From Defluviitaleaceae bacterium (lineage in GTDB: Bacteria > Bacillota > Clostridia > Lachnospirales > WRAX01): 64,000 nt of DNA. Location of the stretch: assembly GCA_009780415.1 (NCBI GenBank), contig WRAC01000003.1:35084-99083 (forward strand), given 5' to 3'. Position numbers and translations under genes: made by a program. The notes beneath the pieces are model-generated. The model had not been told where the DNA came from and ran no database searches. It saw only the letters and a list, made by a program, of their open reading frames with translations. Positions 7,516 through 16,679 of the stretch are shown here, piece after piece (the stretch's first letter is position 1; every line of letters starts with the position of its first letter).

Positions 7516-7575
7516 ACGTCATGTAACCGATGATCGGACATTATTAAATCATATATAAACAATGGAGGTATGGGC

Positions 7576-8724
7576 ATGATAAAATCCTTTTCCGCCAGCA
7601 CCCGCGAGATTGATGACGCACAGCTTGCGGTTGGTGAAATAACAAACGCTCTTGACCTTGACAAAAACCTGTTAAAGAATTCGCTGGGTATCATTTCATG
7701 TTTTTCTGAATTCCATGATACGGGAGTGCTCAAGGCCATTTGCGACGCGCTGCCTTTCGACTGTATCGGGGCGACGTCTTGTTTATCCGCAGCCGGGGGA
7801 GAAGTGGATCAGATTATTTTGACCATAACGGTTTTAACAAGCGACGATTGCTCTTTTCAAACGGCGGAGATTCCCGTTACCGAGAATCTAAGGGATTCTG
7901 TTGCGCCAAAAATATCAGAAATGAATGAAAAATCCGGGGAAAAACCCAAATTACTGTTAACATATTTCCCTTTGATTAATACGGTGGGCGGAGATGTGCT
8001 GCTGAAGGGGATTGACGAGGCGGCAGGCGGTGTGCCGCTTTTCGGAACCATAGCCGTTGACCATACTATGGATTTTTCAACGTCAAAAACAATATTGAAC
8101 GGAATGGCGTACCGTGAATCCGTGGTTTTAGGCGCGGTATACGGAAATGTTAATATATCGTTCGAGGTTGCTTCACTTAACGGCAACAAGGTGAGGAAGC
8201 AAAAGGCTATCATTACCGCGTCTGAGGGGAATATCCTCACCGGCGTAAATAGCAAGCCCGTATTGGATTACCTTGAGGAAATAGGCTTGACTAAGCATGA
8301 CCTTGAAAGAGGGCTGCCCATCATCCCGCTTATCGTTGATTTCAAGGACAGCACGAAGCCGGTGGCCCGCGCCATTTACGCGATGACGCCGGAAGGTTAC
8401 GCTGTGTGCGGCGGGTTGATGCCGGTGGGAGCGACTCTGGCTATCGGGCGGCTTGACATGGACGATGTTTTGATAACCACGGATGCCTGTTTAAGCCAAT
8501 TTACGGAGAAGGACTGCACCGTGCTGTGCTATTCCTGTTTGTCGCGGTATCTTGCCCTGGGTACGGATAATAACATTGAGGCTGAAAAGGTGGACGAGCT
8601 GACCGGGGATTCTACATACAACTTTGCTTACAGCGGCGGCGAGATTTGCCCCTTGCCCGACGAAAATGGCCGGCTAATTAATTATTTTCATAATTACAGT
8701 ATTATTTTCTGCAAGATAAATTAG
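7576..8724 (+). CDS. FIST-domain sensory protein
   Basis: 382 residues. FIST N-terminal domain over the first roughly 200 residues (SLGIISCFSEFHDTGVLKAICDALP, then IGATSCLSAAGGE, the usual GCSTxGE-like block) and a FIST_C domain ending in NFAYSGGEICPLPDENGRLINYFHN. FIST proteins are thought to sense small molecules, possibly amino acids, and are often coded next to signalling proteins. The ATG at 7576 was chosen over 7570 because GGAGG at 7564-7568 is 7 bases from the former but 1 base from the latter. No transmembrane segment. It is first in a run of seven genes and lies 20 bp before a hybrid kinase, so it probably feeds that kinase. Confidence 0.88.
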   Translation: MIKSFSASTREIDDAQLAVGEITNALDLDKNLLKNSLGIISCFSEFHDTGVLKAICDALPFDCIGATSCLSAAGGEVDQIILTITVLTSDDCSFQTAEIPVTENLRDSVAPKISEMNEKSGEKPKLLLTYFPLINTVGGDVLLKGIDEAAGGVPLFGTIAVDHTMDFSTSKTILNGMAYRESVVLGAVYGNVNISFEVASLNGNKVRKQKAIITASEGNILTGVNSKPVLDYLEEIGLTKHDLERGLPIIPLIVDFKDSTKPVARAIYAMTPEGYAVCGGLMPVGATLAIGRLDMDDVLITTDACLSQFTEKDCTVLCYSCLSRYLALGTDNNIEAEKVDELTGDSTYNFAYSGGEICPLPDENGRLINYFHNYSIIFCKIN

Positions 8725-8744
8725 ATCAAAGGAACGGAACCGTT

Positions 8745-11700
8745 ATGAATGATAATAATCTCCAAAACGGACAGATTCCGACAACCGAAGAATTGCATAG
8801 GGAGATCCGCAAGCTGAAACGAAGGCTTGACCTTGCGGAAACAAACCTTGCGAGAGCGCGGGCAATAAACAACGCGCAAGACCGCGTCGAAACGATTTTG
8901 AATAAATCGTTTAAGAAGGAGCTTCAATTTTTCCAGCTTGTACTGGAAAATTCAACCAATATTCTGTTGCTTTTTGATTTTGACGGGCGATTCGCCTACG
9001 CGTCAAATACGTTTTTACGTGCTGCGGGTATAGAAAACTTTGGGCTTATAATCGGCAGGCACTACGAAGAGGTATTCTACCCGCTTTTGGAAGATGATAC
9101 CCTTGCCAGATGCACAGCAGCCCTAAACACGGCAATTAAACAAAGAAAAATGGTTTCTGTCGAGGAACAGCTGGAATTCGGCCAAATAGGGGAAATTCGT
9201 ACATATTCCATATTCATAACGCCCATGTTTGACAGAGATACGGATGTTACGGAACTTTTAGGTGTCATGCTGCTTGCGAATGATATCACAGAGATTAAAA
9301 CAACAATGGAGCAAATGCGCGAGGCCGACGAGCGCACCCAAATGATGCTGGACGCAACGCCCCTGTGCTGCGGGCTGTGGGACAGGAACCATAAGATGAT
9401 TGCGTGTAATCAGGAAGCCGTGGATTTGTTCGGGGTTTCTTGCAAAGAGGAATATATTGAAAGGTTTTACGAGTTTTCACCGGAATTACAGCCCTGCGGA
9501 AGAAAATCACATGAAAAAGCGATGGATTTTGCGGAAAAGGCGTTCAAAGACGGGCATTACCGTTTTGAATGGCTGCATAAAAAAAGTGACGGGGAGCTTA
9601 TACCATGTGACGTTTTTTTAGTGCGCATGAAATATAAGGATGATTATATTATCGCGGGTTATATCCGCGATTTACGGGAATATAAAGAAATGATGGCCGG
9701 TATCGAGAGGCGGGACGATCTGTTGAATACGGTTAACCGTATGTCCGCCATGCTGCTCCGGTCGGAAATCGAGACTTTTGAAAGCGACTTGTGCCAGGCT
9801 ATGGGTATCATGGCTTGCGCTGTGGACGTTAACAGGGTAAGTATTTGGAAAAATAATATACAAGGCATAGGCTTGCATTGCCAAAAGATGTACGGGTGGA
9901 CGGAAGGGACTTGCCCGGTGGGTGTAAAGGAAGACGCGGAAAGCTTTGAATATGACGGCATGGGGAACTGGGAGGAAATACTGGCGGGCAACCGCTGCAT
10001 AAACGGCATTGTCAGGGATTTCTCGCAAGCCGAATATGAATACTTGTCTTCGCGGGGCATTAAGTCGCTTTTGGCGGCGCCGGTATTTATACATAATCAT
10101 TTCTGGGGTTTTGTGTGCTTTAATGATTGCACCGGTGAACGCGTCTTTACGGAAAATGAGGAAAGGGCCCTGCGTTCGGCAAGCTACGCCATGGTTAACG
10201 CGTTCATCAGCTATGAGCAGAACGAGAAATTTGAAGCCGCCGCCCACTGGTATAAGTCCATCCTTGACGCCATTCCGCTGCCGCTTTCCGTAACCGACGC
10301 GGATATGAACTGGACCTATGTAAACACGGCTACGGAAAAGCATTTAGGGATGAACCGCGAAGGTATTCTGGGCCTGCCATGCCGCAACTGGGGCGCGGAC
10401 ATCTGCAATACCGACGAATGCGGTATTTATTGCGCAAAACGAGGCAGGATGCAGACGTTTTTCAACGAGGGGGAAACGTCTTATCAGGTTGACACAACTA
10501 TCTTGAAAAACCTTCAAGGCGAAACAGCGGGGTTTATTGAAGTAGTACAGGACGTTTCAAACGTGCAAAACCTTGCGCGGCAGCGGGCTGAGGCGGAAGC
10601 GGCCAACCACGCCAAATCAGCTTTTCTGGCAATGATGAGCCATGAGATACGCACGCCAATGAACGCGATTTTGGGCATTACCGAAATACAGAAGCTGAAC
10701 AAATCCCTCCCGGCCGAAACAGAGGATGCGTTTAATAAAATCCACAACTCGGCTGATATTTTATTACATATCATAAATGACCTATTGGATTTGTCCAAGA
10801 TCGAATCCGGCAAATTTAACCTGGACGTCGCCCGGTATGGAGTGGCCGGTATGCTTAACGATACCGTACAGTTAAACATGGTGCGCATAAACGGGAAGCC
10901 GATTGAATTTAAGGTTGATATAAGCGAGAATATACCTTCGGTATTGCTGGGCGATGAGCTGCGCATCAAACAGATCCTTAACAATCTGCTGTCCAACTCG
11001 TTTAAATATACCGACGCGGGCGAAGTGGAGCTGAAGGTTTCTGTTGAAAGAAATAACCCGGGTGTTGCTGCGGATTTTGTTATAATAATAATCGTAAGAG
11101 ACACCGGGTGCGGCATGACTCCGGAGCAGCTTGACATCTTGTTTGACGAATACACGCGGTTCAATTTGGAGGCAAACCGCTCGGTTGAGGGAATCGGGCT
11201 GGGTATGAGCATAACAAAGCATCTGGTTAATATAATGAAAGGTGAAATCGTCGTTGAAAGCGAGGCGGGGAAGGGGACGACGACCACTGTCCGCCTGCCT
11301 CAGGGCGGAACGGGCAGCGCGCCCATAGGTAAAGAGGTTGCGGATAATATACGCGCGTTCCGTATGCATCAGGCGCCGCCAGTGAAAAAAGCACGCCTCA
11401 TCCGTAAGCTGATGCCCGCCGCCCGTGTGCTTGTTGTTGATGATGTGGAGGTTAACCTGTATGTTGCGAAGGGGCTGCTGGCGCCGTATGGGATGGCTGT
11501 TGATACGGTCATGAGCGGATATGAGGCGATTGACAGGCTATCAGAAGGCGGCGTATATGATATCGTGTTTATGGATCATATGATGCCAAAGATGGACGGC
11601 ATTGAAACTACCACGAAAATCAGGCTTATGGGTTATGAGGCTCCGGTTATAGCGCTTACCGCGAATGCCGTCGCCGGGAAAAAAGAAATGTTTATGGAAA

Positions 11701-12416
11701 ATGGTTTCAATGATTTTATATCAAAACCAATTGATGTGGCTGAGTTAAATAATATTTTGGAAAAATGGATTCCGGAGGAAAAGCAGGGGCCGCCGGAAAA
11801 AATATCGGAAAAAGCCGAAGCGGAAGCAAAACCGGATGCCGGGGATTATGTAAATGTAAAAGGATTGGACACGGCCAAAGGCATTTCCATGACTGGGGGA
11901 ACCGCCCAAGGTTATGTCCGCGCGCTTGCCATGTTTTATAAAGAGAGCAAGAGTAAGATTAATGACATCAGAATGTGCTTGAAAACGGGCGATCTGCTGT
12001 TATACCGCACATATATCCACGCCCTTAAAAGCACCACGGCAAGCATAGGTTCGGAGGATTTACCCAGGGGGGCGGAAATCTTAGAATTGGCGAGCCAGCG
12101 GGGCGATGTGGATTTTCTTGTTAAAAACACCGACAAGTTTTTAGCCGGTTTGGGGATTCTGCTGTATAATATCAACTTGTCCTTATCCGCGAAAAAGGAG
12201 CCGCATAATACGGAAACGTTAAAAACCGAGCTTTCAAGGCTTAAAACGGCAATGAATGAATATGATATGACTGTGGTCAACGAAATTACCGCAAGCTTGC
12301 AAAGCTTTACGGAAACGGACGAAACAGGCGGCATTGTTGATAAAATATTACAATATCAGCTCATCGGCGAGTATGACGAGGCCGTTTTGCTGATTGACGG
12401 GTTGTTAAACGAATAA
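8745..12416 (+). CDS. Hybrid sensor histidine kinase (PAS-PAS-GAF-PAS-HisKA-HATPase-REC-HPt)
   Basis: 1223 residues, no membrane segment. A coiled-coil start (residues 12-45) leads into PAS (about 60-185), PAS (200-320), GAF (345-490) and a third PAS (500-605) that carries four Cys (546, 554, 559, 563). HisKA has MMSHEIRTPMNAILG with phospho-accepting His633; HATPase_c has NNLLSNSFKYT, DTGCGM and GIGLGMSI. A receiver follows with VLVVDDVEVN and phospho-acceptor Asp944 in FMDHMMPKMDG, then an HPt domain with YIHALKST (His1092) and a helical tail. All sites for a complete His-Asp-His phosphorelay are in one chain. Cytoplasmic; signal unknown, possibly redox through the Cys-rich PAS. Genes on both sides are 20-21 bp away. 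Confidence 0.93.
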   Translation: MNDNNLQNGQIPTTEELHREIRKLKRRLDLAETNLARARAINNAQDRVETILNKSFKKELQFFQLVLENSTNILLLFDFDGRFAYASNTFLRAAGIENFGLIIGRHYEEVFYPLLEDDTLARCTAALNTAIKQRKMVSVEEQLEFGQIGEIRTYSIFITPMFDRDTDVTELLGVMLLANDITEIKTTMEQMREADERTQMMLDATPLCCGLWDRNHKMIACNQEAVDLFGVSCKEEYIERFYEFSPELQPCGRKSHEKAMDFAEKAFKDGHYRFEWLHKKSDGELIPCDVFLVRMKYKDDYIIAGYIRDLREYKEMMAGIERRDDLLNTVNRMSAMLLRSEIETFESDLCQAMGIMACAVDVNRVSIWKNNIQGIGLHCQKMYGWTEGTCPVGVKEDAESFEYDGMGNWEEILAGNRCINGIVRDFSQAEYEYLSSRGIKSLLAAPVFIHNHFWGFVCFNDCTGERVFTENEERALRSASYAMVNAFISYEQNEKFEAAAHWYKSILDAIPLPLSVTDADMNWTYVNTATEKHLGMNREGILGLPCRNWGADICNTDECGIYCAKRGRMQTFFNEGETSYQVDTTILKNLQGETAGFIEVVQDVSNVQNLARQRAEAEAANHAKSAFLAMMSHEIRTPMNAILGITEIQKLNKSLPAETEDAFNKIHNSADILLHIINDLLDLSKIESGKFNLDVARYGVAGMLNDTVQLNMVRINGKPIEFKVDISENIPSVLLGDELRIKQILNNLLSNSFKYTDAGEVELKVSVERNNPGVAADFVIIIIVRDTGCGMTPEQLDILFDEYTRFNLEANRSVEGIGLGMSITKHLVNIMKGEIVVESEAGKGTTTTVRLPQGGTGSAPIGKEVADNIRAFRMHQAPPVKKARLIRKLMPAARVLVVDDVEVNLYVAKGLLAPYGMAVDTVMSGYEAIDRLSEGGVYDIVFMDHMMPKMDGIETTTKIRLMGYEAPVIALTANAVAGKKEMFMENGFNDFISKPIDVAELNNILEKWIPEEKQGPPEKISEKAEAEAKPDAGDYVNVKGLDTAKGISMTGGTAQGYVRALAMFYKESKSKINDIRMCLKTGDLLLYRTYIHALKSTTASIGSEDLPRGAEILELASQRGDVDFLVKNTDKFLAGLGILLYNINLSLSAKKEPHNTETLKTELSRLKTAMNEYDMTVVNEITASLQSFTETDETGGIVDKILQYQLIGEYDEAVLLIDGLLNE

Positions 12417-12437
12417 CAATAATTGGGGGCAACTTAA

Positions 12438-13553
12438 ATGAGTAAAAAGCTGAAAACCATTTTCCTTGTTGACGACGATTTAACCAACCTTACAATAGGC
12501 AATAACGCCCTTGCCAAGTATTACAATGTTATTACGTTTAACTCCGGTACAAGGCTTCTTAAATCGCTGGAAAAAAAGATTCCCGACCTTATCCTGCTGG
12601 ACGTTGAAATGCCTGAAATGAACGGATATGAAACTATTAAACACATTAAGAACAATAAAATGTTTGAACATATACCCGTTATCTTCCTCACCGCGAAAAA
12701 CGACAGTGAGAGCGAGCTTGAAGGGCTGTCACTGGGTGCCATTGACTATATCATCAAACCCTTTTCCCCGCCTCTCCTGTTAAAGCGCATAGAGGTGCAT
12801 CTGCTTGTGGAATTCCAAAAACAGGAGCTTATCGCGCAGAAACGCGAACTCATACATTTCAACAGAAATTTACAGCAGATGGTAGATTCCAAAACACAAA
12901 CGGTTGTGGAACTTCAAAACGCCGTGCTTAGAACCATGGCGGAGCTTGTCGAATGCCGCGACGACATCACGGGCGCGCATATCGAAAGAACGCAAAGCTA
13001 TCTGCGTATATTGCTGAATGAAATGTGGAAATGCGGCCTGTATTGGGATGAGGTGTCCTCTTGGGACATCGAGCTTCTCTTGCAATCGGCGCAAATGCAT
13101 GATGTGGGAAAAATCGCCATTGAGGACCGCATCCTGCGCAAGCCCGGCAAACTGACCCCTGAGGAATTTGAGAAAATCAAAATCCATTCGGCGTTCGGCG
13201 CGAAAATCATTGAAAGAATCAAAACCAGCACATCACAGCAGGAATTTTTGGAACACGCCTGCATACTGGCTTACACACATCACGAGAAATGGAACGGCAG
13301 CGGGTATCCGAACGGGCTGTCGGGATTGGACATACCGCTTCAGGGCAGGCTGATGGCAATTGCCGACGTTTACGACGCACTCGTCTCCGAAAGGCCGTAT
13401 AAAAAACCGTTTTCGCACGAGGAAGCGGTTGAGATTATCATGAATGACAGCGGTATTCACTTCGATCCCGCTCTGGTCAGGCTGTTCGTTGCCGTTGCCG
13501 ATGAATTCAACCAGGTTGCGATACAGCATAAAACAAGCGCGGAAAACCGCTGA
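12438..13553 (+). CDS. Response regulator with HD-GYP c-di-GMP phosphodiesterase domain
   Basis: 371 residues. An N-terminal receiver (FLVDDDLTN; phospho-acceptor Asp55 in LLDVEMPEMNGY; YIIKPFSP) is joined by a coiled-coil (about 125-155) to an HD-GYP domain: DITGAHIERTQ, MHDVGKIAI (His221-Asp222), HSAFGAKII, HHEKWNGSGYPNGLSG (281 onward) and ADVYDALVSERPYK. These are the metal ligands and GYP motif of phosphodiesterases that degrade cyclic di-GMP. It is flanked by two hybrid kinases whose HPt domains are its natural phosphodonors. The usual Asp in HHExWDG is Asn286 here, a common variant. GGGGGC lies before the ATG. Confidence 0.93.
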   Translation: MSKKLKTIFLVDDDLTNLTIGNNALAKYYNVITFNSGTRLLKSLEKKIPDLILLDVEMPEMNGYETIKHIKNNKMFEHIPVIFLTAKNDSESELEGLSLGAIDYIIKPFSPPLLLKRIEVHLLVEFQKQELIAQKRELIHFNRNLQQMVDSKTQTVVELQNAVLRTMAELVECRDDITGAHIERTQSYLRILLNEMWKCGLYWDEVSSWDIELLLQSAQMHDVGKIAIEDRILRKPGKLTPEEFEKIKIHSAFGAKIIERIKTSTSQQEFLEHACILAYTHHEKWNGSGYPNGLSGLDIPLQGRLMAIADVYDALVSERPYKKPFSHEEAVEIIMNDSGIHFDPALVRLFVAVADEFNQVAIQHKTSAENR

Positions 13554-13573
13554 CATGTTATGGAGGGCGCAGA

Positions 13574-16500
13574 ATGAATGTGGAAAACACTGGTTACGCT
13601 CAAAAATTCAGCAGCGTACTGGCTGAAATATCAAAAATGCCGGCTCTTTCAGCCGGCGTTTTGTCGGACGCAGCGTTTATTTTAGCAGAACAAGGCTGTA
13701 TCGCGCTTAATACACAACGGGTCGGGATATGGATTACGACGGAGGAAACCAAAACGCTTAAAAGCGTAGCCTTTTACGATTTGGCAACCGGCGAGCATTC
13801 CGTACAGGACGATTTTCCGCTGACCAGCCGCGAAGAGTATGTAAAACTGCTTAAATCCGAACGCCTGCTAGTTATAAACGATATCCGCCAGCCGAACGCG
13901 CTTTCAGACCTTGTGGACGAATACGGGCCGAACATATGCTCGCTGCTGGACGCGCCTATCCGCATAGACGGCAAGCTTGTCGGGGTTGTCTGCATTGAGC
14001 AGGAACGCTGCGAGGAGTTCCCGGAGAGGCGCGTATGGACGATTGAGGAACAAAACTTCACATCATCCCTTGCGGACTTTATGGCGCTGGCAATCGCCCG
14101 CAATGAGCGCCTGCAACTGCTGCAGCGGAACAAATCACTGATGAGCAACCTGCCCGGCATGGTTTACCAATGTATAAACAACCCGCCCGATTTTACGTTC
14201 ACATATGTGAGCGACGGCTGTTATGACCTTTTAGGCTATACGGCGGAGGAACTTACGGGAAACAGCGCGCTAAAGTTTTTTGATATGGTGCATCCCGATG
14301 ATTCCGTCACGCTGGCAAAGCAAAACGAGGTTACTTTATCCATAGGCCTGCCGTTGGACACTACTTTCCGCATGATTACGAAAGACGGCGCGGTTAAATG
14401 GATTTGGGAACGCAGCAGCGTGGTTGAGTTCACGCCGGACGGGCAGGCGTACGTGCTTGAGGGTTTTTACGCCGATATCACCGAGCGGCGGCTTTTGGAG
14501 GCCGCCGAGTCCGCGTCGAAATTCAAAAGCGATTTCCTTGCCAAAATGAGCCACGAGATACGCACGCCCATGAACGCGATCCTGGGTATGGTGGAGCTTG
14601 CCCTGCGGGAGGAAATGTCGGACGCCGCCCGTGAGCATAACCTTACGATAAGGCAGGCGGGCAACAATCTGTTATCCATCATCAATGATATTTTGGATTT
14701 CTCAAAAATAGAGAGCGGGCAATTGGAGCTTGTCTTGGAGGAATACAGGGTTTCGTCTTTATTAAATGACGTGATCAATATTATAAAGATGCGCGCGCTT
14801 GATTCATGTTTGCAATTTAATGTTAATGTAGACCCATTAGTGCCTTCCGGCTTGTATGGAGATACGCACAGGATCCGGCAGATTATGTTAAACCTCTTGG
14901 GAAACGCCGTAAAATATACAGAGAAGGGTTTTGTATCGTTTTCAATTTCCGGCGAAATGGCTGACAGCGATACGTTTAACCTCGTTTTGGCCGTTGAGGA
15001 CAGCGGTATCGGGATAAAAGAGGAGAATGTCGGGAAGCTGTTTGACGAGTTCTCCCGGTTTGATTTGGACATCAACAAGGGCAAGGAAGGCACGGGGCTT
15101 GGGCTTGCGATAACGAACACCCTTGTAAAACAGATGAACGGCACGGTTAATGTGGTGTCGGAATATGGCAGGGGCTCCGTGTTCACCATTAAGCTGCCGC
15201 AAAAGGTTATCGACGGTGAAGCGCTGGCCTGTGTTGCCGAACCGGAAAGCAAAGCCGTGTTTGTCTTCGAGCGGCGTGAGAAATGCGCCACGTCCATCGA
15301 AAGTACATTGAAAGAATTAGACGTAAGCTATAAATTTGTTGATTCCGCTTCCGCGTTTTATAACGCGCTGGCAGGCGGAACATATGCTTTTGCCTTCGTT
15401 GAAGCCTCTCTGTACAGTGACGTGAGAAAGCTTTGTGAGGATTGTAAATCGGAAACCCGGATTGTGTTAATTTCGGAATTTGGTGAGGTTGTCGCCGAAA
15501 AGGGCATTAGTATCCTGACCACGCCAATATTCTCCATAACTGTTTCCAATATCTTAAACGGTGACTCGGACAGCTGCGCCGACATTGCCGGCAAAGATTA
15601 CGAGGCAAGGTTTATCGCGCCGGACGCGAGGATTTTAATTGTCGATGATATTAACACGAACTTAAAGGTGACTTCGGGACTTTTACGGCCCTATAAAATG
15701 AAACTCGACCTATGCGTCAGCGGCGCGGAGGCAATCGAAGCGGCGGCGTCAAACCGCTATGATTTAATATTCATGGATCATATGATGCCTGAAATGGACG
15801 GCATAGAAGCAACCGTGCGTATCCGGGCCTTGGGAAGCAATACGCCGGGCTGCGGGTATTGCTGCGATGTACCGATCATCGCGCTTACCGCCAATGTTAT
15901 TTCCGGCACGATGGAAATGTTTTTGGCAAATGGGTTTGACGATTATCTGTCCAAGCCGATAGATACTGATAAGCTGGACGCCTGTTTGGTAAAGTGGGTG
16001 CCAAAGGAAAAACAACAGAATGCGGCAATAAGCCTGCAGGCCGCGGCGCATGAAACCTTTACCGGCATAGAAATTGAGGGAGTTGACGTAAAACGGGGTA
16101 TCTCGCTTTCCGGCGGCACTGTGGAAGATTATTTACAAGCCCTTGAGGTTTACGGTCAGGACGGATATGTAAAGCTCAAAGAAATCGAGGATTGTCTGAC
16201 CGAGGGGAATCTGCGCCTGTGTACGGTTTATATTCACGCGCTGAAGGGCGCTTCCGCCTGCATCGGTGCAGACGAAATATCGGAAACCGCGGAAAATCTG
16301 GAGATGGCGGGGCTTAACGGGGACATGGAATACGTAAAATCAAACAGCCCCAAGCTGTTGGCTGATTTAAAGGCATTGTTAAGCAACATTTACGTCGTCT
16401 TGGCCGCGAAAGACAATAAACAAAACAAAACCGTTGATATGGAAGCGCTGAAGGCCGAGTTTATTAGGATTAAAGCGGCTTTGGAGGATTTTGATACCGA

Positions 16501-16660
16501 AATCATCAACGAAGCCGCAAAAACCCTGCAGGGATATGTCAATGCGGATGGGGTCGGGGAGAGTGTCGGCAGAATATTGCAGCACAAGCTTACCGGAGAG
16601 TATGATGAGGCCGTTGAATTGATTGATGAGCTGTTAGCCGGGATGCCCGTTGCTAAATAG
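13574..16660 (+). CDS. Hybrid sensor histidine kinase (GAF-PAS-HisKA-HATPase-pseudoREC-REC-HPt)
   Basis: 1028 residues, cytoplasmic. GAF (about 10-185), PAS with PAC (195-310, FTFVSDGCYDLLGYTAEEL), HisKA with KMSHEIRTPMNAILG (His327), HATPase_c (NLLGNAVKYTEKG, DSGIGIKEE, GTGLGLAIT), then a receiver-like segment (about 558-665) lacking the acidic pocket, a true receiver (ILIVDDINTN; Asp735 in FMDHMMPEMDG) and HPt with YIHALKGAS (His888). The last 70 residues resemble the tail of the first kinase. The receiver and HPt parts of the two kinases are clear paralogues. It lies 20 bp after the HD-GYP gene, and GGAGGG precedes the ATG. It probably joins the same phosphorelay as a second input. Confidence 0.93.
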   Translation: MNVENTGYAQKFSSVLAEISKMPALSAGVLSDAAFILAEQGCIALNTQRVGIWITTEETKTLKSVAFYDLATGEHSVQDDFPLTSREEYVKLLKSERLLVINDIRQPNALSDLVDEYGPNICSLLDAPIRIDGKLVGVVCIEQERCEEFPERRVWTIEEQNFTSSLADFMALAIARNERLQLLQRNKSLMSNLPGMVYQCINNPPDFTFTYVSDGCYDLLGYTAEELTGNSALKFFDMVHPDDSVTLAKQNEVTLSIGLPLDTTFRMITKDGAVKWIWERSSVVEFTPDGQAYVLEGFYADITERRLLEAAESASKFKSDFLAKMSHEIRTPMNAILGMVELALREEMSDAAREHNLTIRQAGNNLLSIINDILDFSKIESGQLELVLEEYRVSSLLNDVINIIKMRALDSCLQFNVNVDPLVPSGLYGDTHRIRQIMLNLLGNAVKYTEKGFVSFSISGEMADSDTFNLVLAVEDSGIGIKEENVGKLFDEFSRFDLDINKGKEGTGLGLAITNTLVKQMNGTVNVVSEYGRGSVFTIKLPQKVIDGEALACVAEPESKAVFVFERREKCATSIESTLKELDVSYKFVDSASAFYNALAGGTYAFAFVEASLYSDVRKLCEDCKSETRIVLISEFGEVVAEKGISILTTPIFSITVSNILNGDSDSCADIAGKDYEARFIAPDARILIVDDINTNLKVTSGLLRPYKMKLDLCVSGAEAIEAAASNRYDLIFMDHMMPEMDGIEATVRIRALGSNTPGCGYCCDVPIIALTANVISGTMEMFLANGFDDYLSKPIDTDKLDACLVKWVPKEKQQNAAISLQAAAHETFTGIEIEGVDVKRGISLSGGTVEDYLQALEVYGQDGYVKLKEIEDCLTEGNLRLCTVYIHALKGASACIGADEISETAENLEMAGLNGDMEYVKSNSPKLLADLKALLSNIYVVLAAKDNKQNKTVDMEALKAEFIRIKAALEDFDTEIINEAAKTLQGYVNADGVGESVGRILQHKLTGEYDEAVELIDELLAGMPVAK

Positions 16661-16679
16661 GGATTGAGGAGGAGTAATA

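Noticed and set aside
7527..7537. Palindrome CCGATGATCGG as a defined operator
   Set aside because: Only 5-bp arms; placed after the promoter but too short to claim without more copies. Mentioned only with the promoter.
9672..10343. Minus-strand frame of 223 codons inside the first kinase
   Set aside because: The plus strand encodes continuous GAF and PAS domains here; the antisense frame shows no motif or ribosome binding site.
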